The position numbers and the translations under genes are program-made. From Undaria pinnatifida (taxonomy: Eukaryota; Sar; Phaeophyceae; Laminariales; Alariaceae): DNA of 64,000 bases. Numbering within the stretch: the first letter of the stretch is position 1; each line of letters opens with the position of its first letter. Positions 30,120 to 43,400 of the stretch are shown piece by piece. A model generated the notes under the pieces. The model ran no database searches and was not told the DNA's origin. It saw only the letters and a program-made list of their open reading frames with translations. Where the stretch lies: positions 3,087,710 to 3,151,709 of the forward strand of contig JABAKD010000014.1 in the NCBI GenBank assembly GCA_012845835.1. Reading direction: 5' to 3'.

Positions 30120-33100
30120 TCATGAAACGGTACAAACGGCATCCGTCGTCGCGTTTTCCCCCGCCGTCCTTCTCGTCCTGTCGCGCTCCAACCGCTCCTC
30201 TCGTCGCAGCCTAACGCGCTCGATCACGTCGTGTCGTGCCCGCGACGCGTTAAACTTGTGTCCCCTCCCCACCCCAAACATAGCCTTTTCCTTCTTCTCC
30301 TGTCTTCGGAAATAGTCCTGGTGTCTGTTCTCGTCCATGTCTAACCAGCTAGACTCCCTGCCACATAAGCGCGCCGTCGCCGATAGGGCGTGGGGTGGGG
30401 GGGGGGGGGGGGGCGAGAGGGGGGGGGGGGCAGGAGGGGGGGCGGGGGGGGGAAATCCTTGGGTGCTGTAGGCGTGCGTACTATAGTAACTCTATGACGA
30501 CCCCCCCCAACACACACCTTGTTACTTGCAACTCCGAAGCGTGATTGAACACCACATGTGAACCAAAATGTCAAACACCACACGGAACACCTCCCCTACT
30601 CCCCCCCTCCCCCCCCTGACCCACCAACACACAACAATCCTGCCCCCTTCCCTTGCCATACTGCCTCCGCCTCATCATCACATAGCGACACCCCCCCCCC
30701 CCCCCCTCACGAACACACCCTGATCCCCCCTGGATCTCGTCTGCCAAAACCGAGAGTTTCCACCAAACGGCTACAGCAAAAAAGCAAAATACCCTAAAGC
30801 CAGCGTAAAATAAATGGCCTGCAGCGAATATACTGCTGAGCCGTCCTGCATTTAGTCGACAACTCCTCCCTCCCCTGCGCACCATCACACATCAAAGGAC
30901 CCCCAGCTTCCGCCTCACCCTGCTCAGCGCATAGCCCCTCTCCCCCCTCCCCCCCACCCCCCACCCCCCTACCCCCGGCATGACACAGCCAAATAACTCA
31001 CTGCACGAACGCCTCCTTCTGCGTGGCGCCGACCCCGTAGTGCCAGGCTTTCCACTCGGCTTCGTTGTGCGTTTTCATCCCAGGTGGCGGTTTCGCCGTA
31101 TAGAGAGGCTTTTCTGCTCGAGTTTTTTTCGCCGCATCTGCCCATCTGCGAGCAGCACCATCAGCACAAGCACCACAACAGCACCATGCGCGAAAGAGGA
31201 TGAAATAAAGAGAGTTTTAGAGTTGGAGCGTTGGAAAGGGAGAGGGAGAGGGAGTTGGTAAAGAGATAGGAATATGGGAGAGGGAGAGGGAGAGGGAGTT
31301 GGTAAAGATATGCGAATGTGGGAGGGGGAGATAGAGACGGAGAGCGATAGACCAGGTGAGATGTCAACTGGGAAACCATTCGACTTCCCCACGTGGACCA
31401 AAGCCACGCTGCAAAATAATACAGATATGACGATCCTTCTTGCGCGTGACAAGGGAAAGCACTTCTAATCAATGTTAATCGATTGGCACAGCACGAGCTG
31501 CAAGTCGCTCCTCGGAGCTGATAGAAGAGATTGTCCCAGTTGTTGTGTTTATTATAGGCGGTCCTAAAGGCAAGGGAGAGGAAATAAGAGAAAGTGAGAG
31601 AGTGCGCGGGGCACGACCCTCGATCACGACTCCAAACCAAACAAAGAAAAACGAAATACGGGATACCCTGCACCCTGTATGCCCTGTACCCGGTACCCTA
31701 GGAAACAATGCGTAAAACCTCGGGCATACTACGTACGTAAAGGTCGTAGAACCGGTTTATTGGGGTCATTCTACCATGTAACCGCTATGAAACCGTACAA
31801 AGTGGCCTCATAAACCTGGAATATATATAAATCTGAGCCAACCGATCCGACGTTACTGGTACTCGCACACATCACAAGCTAGCTGTTGCTGTGCTCTATG
31901 ATATGAACTACTTCAATTAGACGGTTATGTCCCGATACAAGCGCCCTGATACGCCACTGTGGCACTACTGTTGTTGTATAACAACTGACTGTACTGCTGC
32001 TGTTGCGTAGCATCGTATATAGCTATCTTCAATACCGCAAGTACTAGTAACTGCCGAACGTTCTCGATGCCAAACCGCTCTCGAGCCCGGCCGAACGTAT
32101 CACACCCCTACAGACCGTCATCCCACCCCTATCGACCGTACCACACCCCGACCGATCGTTCTACTTCCCTACTGACCCTACCACACTCTTACCGACCATA
32201 CTTACACCTCTACTGCCCATACCGACCGTACCACACCCCTACCGACCGTACCACACTCCGACCGACCGTACTACACCCAGACCGACCGTACCACACTCCT
32301 ACCGACAATGCTATACCCCTACCGGCCGTACCAGCCGTAACACACCCGCACCGATTGTATCACACCCCTGCCGGCCGTACCACATCCCTACCGACCGTAT
32401 CACACCCCTACCGACCGTATCAGACCCCTGCCGACCGTATCGCACCCCTACCGACCGTATCACACCCCTGCCGACCGTATCACACCCCTACCGACCGTAT
32501 CACACCCCTGCCGACCGTATCGCACCCCTACCGACCGTATCACACGCCTACCGACCGTATCACGCCCCTACCGATGGTACCACACCCTCAACACATCCTC
32601 CGCTTCCGTTTTGCATCGGACGTACCTTTGGCTCGGAGAGTTGACCTTGCGCACTCCGAGCGTCCTGTCGTAGATTTTTCTTTGCGCGCTGTCGGCCAGC
32701 ACGCCGTACGCCTCCGAAGCGTCCTTGAACTCCTCCTCCGACCCCTGTGTGTGCGTTTTTTTTTTCTTGTTTAAAACACCTCGGTTATGAGATCGAGGGT
32801 TTTGTCGAATCTATGCAAACTGAGTGGGATGCTTCGATCGTGCGTGCTATGGGGTGTATACGTCATCACGAAGGAGTTTTTTGTTGTTGCGAAATCACAG
32901 AAATGATAAAAAATCTGTCGGAAATGAATACGACTGCGCGGGGCGCTTCGATCGAGCGTGCTATGGGGTGTTTACGTTGTCATGAAAGAGATTGTGCTAT
33001 CACGTAACCACAGAGGGGACAACAATCTATCGAAAATAAATAAAAGTAGCAACGATCCTTGCTGGGACTCGCCTATCAACAACAGTCACGGAGTGACCCA

Positions 33101-36100
33101 ATTTATCACGACACCCAAACCGACACGCCTACAATACGATTCGACCGTGAGCCACATGACAGCCCTACTGAGCTCAACGGGTCAAAAACAAACACCAGAT
33201 TAATGGTTGCAATTAGGAGACTGCTGCTGTGGTTTACTCCATCACGCCATGTTCCACATACCGCCGATGTTTTTCTTTTATTTTTCTTTCTTAACAAAAC
33301 ATCACCTTTTGCGCTTCAGCTCAACTCATCAGAGGTCTTACCTTCAGCAACCTTCTGGAGACCGATTCTACAATAGCCCCCCCGAAAACCAGCGATTTTC
33401 TTTAACGAACGTTTCATGGCTGCTCGACACAAGGAAGGATGCTATTGAAAAAAAGTACCCATACAATTTCTGGTGTGCAAATGTCCAACGATCGGCAACG
33501 TCAGGGTGTCGAGGGACACTGTATTTCATGCGATACGGCCGGGAGTTGGTTTTGAAACAGGCGATTTCGTCAAAGAAAAGTTAGGGGGCTACCGCAGAAC
33601 GACTCTGGATAGTAAACCGTGGTTGGACCGTTGCCAACGGCAAGCCGATGTTTCGTTTAAAAAAATAAAATAAAAAAAAACAGCCAAACGTTGCCTGGAC
33701 GGTTGTCTATGGGCTAGATTTTTCATACACATGTTTTTTAACTTTCATTTTCCGGAAAAAAAGGACTTCTGGCGGCGATCTTGGGCATCATCTGCTTGAG
33801 AAATTCTGAAGCACAACTTGGATTAGAAGCGGCGTAATTTCGTGTGCCCCACACACTTCATTCGATGTAAATCAATGACAGCGTCATGAAATCTGGACGT
33901 GGCGAGCTCGTTAGGGGCCCCGACCCACCCTTGGAGTAAAGTTCTCACACTGCGGCCGGCGATGTGTGGCGGGCGCCGACCAGGCTTCTGCTAAAAATAC
34001 ATTTGGCGGCTGGTGTGTGGAAAACAGAGACAAAAAACTCTCGATCGTCTCCCGACGGGCAAATCATAGGGTTTTGAGGGGGTTTGACGGAAGACATGGA
34101 TCAACATGAACTCTTCGGCGCTGTCACCTGCACTCATGTGACCTATGTGACCTTGTCCGGAACGAAGAGGAGTGGTCGTGGGTTCTCTCTACCTCGAGGT
34201 CGAAGGTAATCGTGGTTGGCGGGCAATGCCGATCGAGGCTTGATGAAAATTGACCAATCGGGCCGCTTGACAGAAATAGTCAGAAGAATATTATCTCATA
34301 GTTTTTTGGCCCAAAACGATGGTACAGAAATCTCTTCAGCAAACTACATGAAAAAAAAACTTATTAAACTATCGCCTTGCCATTAGCAACAGCCTTGCAG
34401 GTGTCTTCCCTCCTTCCCCCCCCCCGGTGCTTGCCTTCATTTTTATCAAGCAAAGGGTTCAGCATTCCCGATATTAATTCAGCTTATATGCTCGTCCATT
34501 TTCATCGAATTTTGATGACTCACGCTCTCGCGCTTTCCGCTTGCCAGATTTTACTCAAGAAAAAGTCTCTACTAGCACGAGCACGAGTATGCGAGCCATC
34601 CCACGCTAGGGGTGTAGCAGAAATTTCCAGAAATTCCTGAGCTCCTAGCATGAGGAGCTCAATATCTCCCCCGAACCATGACTTCGAAGCCATTCGCTCG
34701 CGCAACCCGACTAAGCTTTTATGATGCTCTAATCCTAAAACAAACTATGTTCGTGGTGGTATCATACTACCCGATAGTTTCACACTTGAGGAGGTCAACC
34801 AGCAAGGTATACCTTTTTTTGGCTTAAAAGTGCAACCCTTACCGTGGGATGGATCATTGCACTCGGTGAGAATTGTGAACCCGCGACGTTTTCTCACGTT
34901 TCTCACGTAGCTGGGACGATATTTTACCTACTGCTTCATCGGGGACGCTACCGACGTTCAGTCTTGTGATTGATCGCAATTTTTTAGTGAAGAATCAGGA
35001 CGCGCATTATTAATAGGGAGTTACGAAAAAAAAAGTGGACACCAAAGTGAACATGCTCAGGGGTGATTACACATGGTCGGGGTGTACTTCCGAGATTTGT
35101 AATTTGAAAATAAGAAGGGAAAAATAATGCTCAGGGGCTCTCCGCCGGGCTCTCCGGTGAGCTCGAAACATACGACCTGCGCTCGAATTGCAACGAGCTT
35201 CGAGCTTCCTGCCGGTCTGCCACGCTCGGTGCTCCATCACCTTTCGCCGCGACCTGCTTCCTCCGCTTCTCTAACCCAATATCACAACTGCCAGCCATCG
35301 TCACCGTCCTCCTTGGCGCCACCAGCTCGAGGGTTGCGTTGCTTGCTCAGCTAGTTGCGTTGGGTTGTCGTGACCACAACATCCATCCCCCCTCCTCATC
35401 TTGTTTGTCTATATTAAACATGCTGCGCTGTTTTCGCCGCCACAGCACGCCGCTACAGCAGTATCACCAAGCGACGACTGATTGGAGGAGCTGGCACGCC
35501 CTGTTGCTCCACGCTTTGGCAGCGAGTGGGCCTCCGACTCGGCAATCCTCCTCGCCGTGACCCAGCTTGAGAGGCTGCTTGTCATACCTGGTGCTTGTTT
35601 ATCTCCTACTCGTACGAGTACCAACATATATCTCCCTGCTGAGATTGTAGAACACTCCTACTTTCGCCCCCACAACAGCGTCACAAAACCATTCCTGATT
35701 CGAGGAGATGGCGCGCCTTGCCGTCCTTTGCATTGGCGGCGAGCCTGTGTTCGCTATTGTGATGGTTCAGGCACCCTTACCCCGCCTGGGAGCTATTTTT
35801 GAAGCCGTCCCCCTGAGCAAGCAGGTTGCCCAGGGGTTGTTTTGGCCGTCAACGTCTGAAACTCCGACAAACCCTGATCAACGCTATCTATCCCTGAGCA
35901 TTTCATATTTTAATATTTTTTTACATTCCGAAAGTCGCTATTGGATGTGCTGATGATGTCGGTGGGTAAAAACAACGGCTCAGTGTGAAGACGACACACG
36001 CGTATTGCTGTACTGCTGCAGCTGTAGTAGTGCTGAGTACAAGACGGGTGTGGCATCCTGGACCAACAACACACAGAAATATAGACGAGTACTCGTAGCA

Positions 36101-36540
36101 TGTTCGTCAAGAAACGTCGCCCTGAGGCAAGCTCTAGGACCGCTGACGTGCCCTACAATAAGCGCTAGATTATTACAGTATCGCACATTCAGCACACAGC
36201 TTGTCGACCAATCGCACCGGCTTACGAGCATCCTACAGTAGAACGTATAGGCAACGACAACCAGCAGTCCAACAACAGTACGTACTGCTGTAGTTGCTCT
36301 CCTGCTGTACGAGTACGCTATACGCTGTCTGCTGATTGGGCCTCTGCTGCTGTACGTGAGCTGCACAGTCAGCAGAAAAACGTTTCCTTGCATTGCGTGA
36401 TTTCCGCAAATCGATCGTTCGCCGTGCCACACCTTATTGACGTCAGGATGGACCGCCAGTGCGATCTGACGGTACGCTGCTTTGATCTCGCTGTTGGTGG
36501 CAGTCCTTGCGATGCGCAGGATCGCGTAGTAGTCTCTCAT
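30120..36540 (-). CDS. J-domain (DnaJ/HSP40) co-chaperone
   Basis: Four exons on the minus strand: 36540-36433, 32744-32626, 31145-31002 and 30357-30120. Phases agree and the sum is 203 codons. The J domain spans residues 1-66: MRDYYAILRIARTATNSEIK, then YRQIALAVHPDVNK with the HPD triad at 31-33 that stimulates Hsp70 ATPase, then across a 3.7-kb intron EEEFKDASEAYGVLADSAQR and KIYDR. The rest is a basic, Trp-rich tail with EAEWKAWHYG and ESSWLDMDENRHQDYFRR, a type III J protein without Gly/Phe or zinc-finger regions. Exon 2 ends at a strong CAAAG|GTACGT. The frame is open upstream to 36696, so a longer N-terminus with a basic, possibly mitochondrial leader is possible. The stop at 30120-30122 is the least certain end. 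It is divergent from ASCC2. Confidence 0.82.
30390..30450. repeat. Interrupted poly-G tract
   Basis: Runs of G broken by single C or A, just upstream (minus sense) of the acceptor of the last J-domain exon, where it reads as a C-rich pyrimidine tract. It plausibly serves as the polypyrimidine tract. Confidence 0.7.
32067..32590. repeat. 20-bp minisatellite beside J-domain exon 2
   Basis: About 25 units of ACCGACCGTATCACACCCCT with minor variants. The array ends some 35 bp from the donor of exon 2 (minus strand), so it fills the start of that intron. The Pro/Thr/His-rich frame is an artefact. Confidence 0.95.
33020..35950. other. Intronic stretch with dispersed repeats
   Basis: It lies inside the long first intron of the J-domain gene. 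I see an inverted copy of the 240-bp repeat (33375-33600), a SINE-body relative (34392-34600) and a GAGCCATCCCACG element (34590-34850). Short frames near 35127-35800 resemble nothing I recognise. Confidence 0.6.
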
Positions 36541-36900
36541 GACGCTGACCGCTGCTGTATACTGCCGAGCTGTGAACAACTCATCTCTCGAAACTCGAGC
36601 GAGGAATACTCGTATTGAGAATGTTGGGGGGTTGGGCGGCTTTCTATCAATATATAGGCGTTTTGGTATCGGGGTTCCTTCAACCCGGAGTTGCATGATG
36701 GCGTTTTGGTTTCGAGTTTCGAGGCCATGAGCAAGAACTCGGCCCAAGAACTCCCCTCTGGGAGACTGCGCAGCTGGGCCGAACCACATAACACGCAGAG
36801 GTTTGAAGGCCGTGCCCTGCCCGTGCACCCACGGAAAGACAGCCAAGACGTTCGGAATAAAAAGAGCAAGAGCCACGCGTCACATAGATACCACCAGATC
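36541..36900. promoter_or_regulatory. Divergent promoter interval
   Basis: The J-domain gene starts at 36540 (minus) and ASCC2 probably at 36901 (plus), so at most 360 bp must hold both promoters and 5' UTRs. No TATA box is evident. Both frames are open through much of it (minus to 36876, plus from 36691), so transcripts or even leaders could overlap. Confidence 0.5.
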
Positions 36901-37401
36901 ATGGCCGTGATCCCCGCGTGGCGAGGACTTTGCCATCAGAATGGGGTTGCCCCCCTCAAGCTCGTTCCGTTTCTTCCTCAAGACAACAGGACCGATGACC
37001 GGAACGTCTCTAATGACAGCAGCAGCAACAGCAGAGGAAACATCGTCATTATCAACACCAAAGCCAGCCAGGAGACGCTGGCGAGGGCGAACACCGAGCT
37101 GGGCAGATGCCTTACGCTGCCCTTCCCCACCTTCTTGAGCTTCGTTCTCGAGGATGAATCCTTGCGGAAGTTTGTGGATACCTTTCTCAGGCGAGTGAAC
37201 CGCAGGGGCGGGCGGCTCGACGTTGGTTCTGTCCTGGTCGTACCTGGTATGCGATAACGCTGATGTAAGCTTGGGTGTTTTGCCTCGCAGCGCGTAGGCT
37301 GCGCTCCCAGGGCGGCTCTTGAGGAGATCCGCGAACGAAAACGCAGCGGTACGCGGAGGCGCATCGGCAGTCCACAAGGCAGTGCTGTTTGCGTATTGCA
37401 T
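36880..37401 (-). other. Antisense open frame, not a gene
   Basis: A 173-codon open frame runs in exact codon register opposite ASCC2 exon 1, and another runs opposite exon 6 (45892-46722). The plus-strand match to ASCC2 across splice junctions decides against them. Confidence 0.7.
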
Positions 37402-40400
37402 TGCACAGGGAATGCCGCCGCTGCCGCCACCGCTGTTGCGGCTCGGTTGGGTTAACCCCCCTCCGCAAGTGTTGACATTTTACTACTGCTGCTTGCGCTG
37501 TCCGCCAGAGTTGCCTCCACCGCTGCTGTAAAAAAAACTAGTGACACGATGATGATGTGTACAGCGATCAGTAGTTATGTATACTGCTCTACCACTGCTG
37601 CTGTACCTGATACACAGCAGTCAGTAGTACGTGAAAGGCCTAGCTTGGACAAAATGTGGTATTAACGCCTTTGCAACTGGAACTCCGTTTTTGGGGACAT
37701 ATTATGTACTGCAGAATTAGTGCAGGAATGGGGTTTGGGGGATTTTAAAGAGGTTAAATAGTCCACGCACCCACACTACGCAACTCCTCATGATGTCATT
37801 GTTCCCAAGAAATTTCCCAGGCGATCGGGGTTAGGGTTAGAGTTATAATAGTGCCTAAAGACAAGTTTATTGCAAACCGCTTGTGTCTACCCTGGGTCAA
37901 AGACCTATTTGGGGGATTCAGAGGGAGCACATGACGAACACAAGCAGCGAAAGAAAATGACGATCACGGTCAGTAGTTAGGCCTGCATAACGCGGTGAAG
38001 TGCGCCGAAATTTCGGCCGCCCTATGGCGAAACACCGCCCTATTCGTTATGGGGTACCTGGTAGCTATGGTGGTTGGGGCGGTTGACCACCCTGTAAGGC
38101 TTTTGATGTGCGTTTTAGTGTAGAGTACAGCGTGCTCCTGACCCCAGAGATGACCCAGAGGGCCGTAAAGAGAGAGATATTTGAGTTCGACAACGAGGGT
38201 ACAGTAGCGTTTCAGCAGTACCAGTTGAACCTGCCAAACACGTGTGATAAACGCGTACCAGCAGCAGCAGCGGGGGCAGGGATGGGTCGTTGAAAGGGCG
38301 GTATTCGCCTTGGATAGGGACGAGCGCCCTATTCGCAGCAGCGTTTGTTGTGACAGTCGGTCTTCGCCGCCTTGCATCGAGTGGCCGGCTGATTCATACC
38401 GCCTAATACAGGCCCCGGCATCGGCCATTTGAACCAATGCGGGGTGTTTCGTGTGTTTTATTCGTTTCTTGTCCTCGGCATGATCCTGCTCGTACTGCTG
38501 CGCGCTCGCGGAGACGATAGATACTACTGCAGTGTTGCGTTGTATATGTATACGTCTGTGGTCGCTACACTCGGGGCCCAACAGGGTTTAGGCTAATACT
38601 GTACCTCTGTACGTGTGTTGTTCTTGTTATTTTGCTTCGGTGTTTCAGTGTCATACTAACCCCCCTCACCCCCCACGGCTTACCTCGCACGGTTTTCGTA
38701 AAGATTTCGGAGGCGGCATTACGAGTCTCCCGGCGAGCAGGCTTCGGAAGACCCCGCCTGCCTCCGCGAGCTTGGCAGGCGTGTTTTCCTGGTTCTGCTC
38801 AGAGCGGCGGGGCCTGAGCACGCGTCGTTGACCGCGGTGAGGAGAAAATCACGGGACTGTCAGCGTGGCATAACTTCCGATTTTGGCGTTTACCTCTTTT
38901 TTTAGCGGATGTACGACTTGCTCCAGCTATGACATATACGTGTACCACCTTTTTTTGTTCGTTTTACTTCCATACGTTACGTTCAAAATTATGCGGGGGG
39001 GGGGAATAATAACACATGTCATTTCAAAGAGCGGGCAAATGTGGCGCTCACTACTGTGATCGATGGAACTAGTCATGGCAAATTACCGACGGAGTGCTGA
39101 GTGCTAAGGTACAGCAAGATCGACGCAAAGGGGTGCTCATACTGTGAGTCCTGGGGGAAGAATAAACTAAAATGTCCACCAGTAGTTGGTCCCGCAATAC
39201 ATGGCGCAGTACGAACTTCTGAAGGTGTTACTTTTGATCTGACGTCGTGTTGGCCGCGACGCACGCGGTGACCGCTTGCTTACCATAAGTGCTGAGTGGG
39301 GACCGAAACACGTTTTGGCGACAACCGTGAACCAACCCCCTTAACCCCTTGCCCATGCTCCCCCCGCCCCTGCGCCTGTCCCCCCCCCCCCCCCCCTCCC
39401 CCCCCCCCCCCTCGCTTCTCCCCGCCCTTCCCTGCTTCCGCCCCCTCGCCCCCCCCCCCCCTTCTCCCGCTCCCCCTCCCCTTCCTCCGCTCCCCCTCCC
39501 CTTCCTCCGCTCCTCCCCCCCTCCCCCCCCCCCCCCCCTCCCCCCCCTCTTCCCCCCTGGTCCCATTTCTCCACTCCTCATCGAAACCCCTAAACCTTCC
39601 GCGTATGTTCTTTCCTTGTTCCCGCCACTCCTAACTCTCGCGACGGACGTCGGAACAAAACAAAACGCGAAAAAAAAGGTGGGGAGCGGCAGCGAAAACG
39701 ATCCGAAGAACGGTCCGAAGCACACGCCAGGGGAGTTGCTAGTGGCCACCGGAGGCATGCTTTCTCCGGCCGCTATTTTGGACGTGTGTGCTCTCTACGG
39801 TCGGTCCAACCCCACCCTGGTGGCGGATCTGCTGAGGTCCCTGGGGAAGTTGGACGGTGGGGCGGTGGGCGTTATTCTTGCGGAGGGGTTGGAGGAAGCA
39901 GGGATGACGGCTGCTAGGGCGCTAGGGGAGGTTCACGCGAAGGTGGGATGTTTTGTTCTGCGATTTTTCTTTGTTCACACCGCGCCAAAGAGATAGGTTC
40001 TACGAACGAGTGCACGACCTAGCTTCTAAGATTGAGGTTCCACCACCTAGGTTCTACGACCGGGGTCCTACACAAGCTTGGCTCTAGGGAACGACCGGGT
40101 TCATACGCTTCACGAGCGGCGGAAGTTCGTATACACAATTCGGCCTCCAAATCAACCGACGCGCGCTATTAATAGGTGATAACAGTTACCATGACACGAA
40201 TGCCCTGCTGCGCGAGTCCTAAGCGACAGCTGTACTCTGTTGTGGTGGAGAGGGAGGGGAGGGTGGAGGTTTTGGCGTGCTGCATGAAGCGACACCACCA
40301 CTACCCCACCAACACCAACACTAACACCAACGCCACCGAAACCACTATCGCCACCCCCACTCTCACCTCACCCCCACCATCACAACTCGCACCCCCCCCC

Positions 40401-43400
40401 CCAACCCCCACCCCGTCGCTCACCCCACCACCCCACCACCACCAACCTTCACCGCTATCTCCACCCCCAACCCCTCCACCATCCCACCCACCCCACCACT
40501 ACCACCACCAACCCCACGCCCATTGTCTATGGTCTTAGTCTACTACGGCCATGCTTGATAACGAGTACACCGCCGCACTCGTACCCCCACCCTCACCACC
40601 GCCTGCTCAGGTGGCAGGCGCCCACGATGGTGTAGGCGGCCCATCCATGGGGTGGGCAGAAGCTTCGGATGTTCTCTCGTACGTCGTTGATGTAGCTGTT
40701 TGTATAGGGTCGCTGTTGCAAGGTGCTTCCCACTGCTGTACCGCTGCTCGAAACGATAGAAGAGGCGGTGATGGTGGAAGTGTTGGAGGCGGTACTTTGG
40801 GCGGGGGAGGGGGGATAGGGGGAGGCAGTACTGTGAACGGGGGAGGGGGTGTGGAGAAGAGAGAGGAGGTGCCATTGCTGGCGTTTCGATTGCAGGGGGC
40901 GGATGGGGGCGTTGCTCCGGAGGGGCTTGCGGCTGCTCTTGCTCTGGCGTATGAGGCGACGTTGCCGGCGCTGGAAGGCTTGCTTCATTCCGCGGACTCC
41001 GGAAAGGTGGGTGGGTGGAGGGAGACGGGGGGAGGGGTAGAACGGGTGGGGGGGGGGGGAGGTGTGTGCATGGCTGTAGTCTTCAGACCATAGATCCTCG
41101 CGGCCCCTACAAAGCTGGGACGGAGCACGTCGGGTTTTCGCAGACCCGGCAGCCATTGTGCGCACCTAGCGCGAAGCGCCAATTGTTAGCGATTTTGCGT
41201 GAAGGGTGCGCTGCATCCCAAAACCCGCTTTTTGTACGGTGGAATCAAGCGGTTTGTGCTTGCGTTTTTGTCATGCGTGACCGCTTCTAATGGCGGGGGG
41301 CGCTGTAGTGTTATGACTCATAGCTCTCTGCTAATCGACGATATAAGCAAGTACTATCTTACATGCCGCTGCTACTGCTACTGCTACTGCTACTACTACT
41401 ACTAAACGCCCCCGTACCGCACCACGCCGCCACCGCCACCTCCACACCGCGAATAGAGGCCAGGCGAGACCAACAACGTCAAGACAAGGGGACGCCTTGC
41501 GAGACAGTGGCTCCTGCGCTGCCTCCACTGGCTACTCAGCCCGGTTTTCCTACGGCCGCTGGGTTTGCAAGATGCGTCGTCGTCTTTTTTGGCGGGGACG
41601 GGGGACGGGGGTGCGCAGGGGGTGTCGACGGGAGCGGAGGCGACCGTGTTGGCAGGTGGGATGCCGGGGGTCATGATGATTTGGGCGCATGCTACAGTAG
41701 CGGGCGCACCTAAAAAGCAGGGCGTTCCACGGGTCGGATTATGTTTCGCGTGTTGGGTCTGGTCAGAGTGACGCGACCCGATCCGTGGCATCTGAAAAAT
41801 TACTGACCCGACCCGACCCGACCCGACCCGACCCGACCCGACCCGACCCGACCCGACCCGACCCGACCCGACCCGACCCGACCCGACCCGACCCGACCCG
41901 ACCCGACCCGACCCGACCCGACCCGACCCGACCCGACCCGACCCGACCCGACCCGACCCGACCCGACCCGACCCGACCCGACCCGACCCAACCCAACCCA
42001 ACCCAACCCAACCCAACCCAACCCAACCCAACCCAACCCAACCCAACCACCCGACCAGTGAGATATCGAACATCTTGATCCGACCTAACTCGACCCGTGG
42101 GTTTTTGACAACCTCCTGACCCGACCCGCTGGCCGGGTCACGACCCGTGAAAAGTCCTGCTAAAAAAAGCATTAGCGTGCTCACTTGAGGGGCTCAATAC
42201 CCCTCCCAAAAAATCTGAGTTTGGGTGCATGTTAGGGTGGTAAGGTGGGCAATTAAACAAACTAGGAGAGCGCTCACTTGGGGAGCTCTATGGCCTCACC
42301 CAATGTACCCGATGTACTTCGGGCGGTACTGTAGAGGGTGCACGTAAATGTTCTGAGTGTCCTCAGTTTCGAGGAGCTCTTATGATGCCTCGGACCAAAA
42401 AAAAAAACAGTGGTGGGGGGGGGGGGTCACTTATTTGTCCATTTTTGTTGGCAGTGGCTCAGGGTCACTCACGCGAGCGACCCCCCTCTTCCTTTGCCCG
42501 CTTGGTGCTGTTTTTTTTTTTTGCGATATGAAAAAAAACCCGCGCGGGAATGGTTAGCTATGCTGCACCAGGCAAGAACGCCGAAAGCCGTTTTGTCGGC
42601 GAGGTACAGGGTCTCTCGTGCGAGTGGCTCAAGCGTGGTGGTGAAAAATGGAGGTGCCTACCCTTACCGTGTGTAGCCTTGGTCTCAATGTCTCACCCAA
42701 GAACTGACTCCTGGATGCATTTTATTTTTTTTGCAAAGGTCGTCACGTGAGAAGCTCTATATTTCACCCAAAAAATGACCTTTGGACGCATCGACGGGTG
42801 CATGCAAGCTTGCCGAGGGTCAGTCCGTGGGGAGCTCTGTACCCTGACCCAACATCGGACTTGGGACACTAAAAATCGACTTGAATCAGAGGACGGTACC
42901 GGTGGTTTGATTCAGAAACAATTGCAACCAACGGAGTAGTTACAGTAGTAACGCGGACTCACGCTTCATAAAACTAGAAAAATCCCCGGACAAGTCATGG
43001 TGGTTGGGGCGTCGTCCTATTGTCCGTGGAGTGTAATTGCCCAATTTTAGATGTTTTGGCTTTTTTTGCCCTTTTTACTTACCTGTCAAGGGCAATGTGT
43101 TTTTAGCGGGTGCTTGACTGAAACAAAATCGCCGCCGCCTTTTTTATTCACTAGGAGCAGAGGTGACCCTAATTTTGCTGAAAGTCTTCGCTTGAGCAGC
43201 TCTGTACGTTACGTCATCCAATAACTGACTTCTGGATGCATGCTGTTAATACGGCAGCTGGTGCATCTACATTTTATAAGGGCCATCGCTTGAGAAGCTC
43301 CATGCCTCAGCTAATAACTAACATTGGACGCGTAGTACGGACGCCTCGGTACGGGGTTTCGTCCCTTTTTAAGGGCCTTTCCTTGCAGTGGCCCGGGGTG

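Noticed and set aside
36880..37401. A 173-codon minus-strand frame that looked like an upstream exon of the J-domain gene
   Set aside because: A stop separates it from the J domain, and the plus strand matches ASCC2 across a splice junction.
39228..39758. Gly-rich minus-strand frame
   Set aside because: Translation of the poly-C tract before the ASCC2 exon at 39679.
41402..42184. A 260-codon minus-strand frame rich in GSGRV
   Set aside because: It is only translation of the GACCC satellite; the pentamer is open in several frames on both strands.
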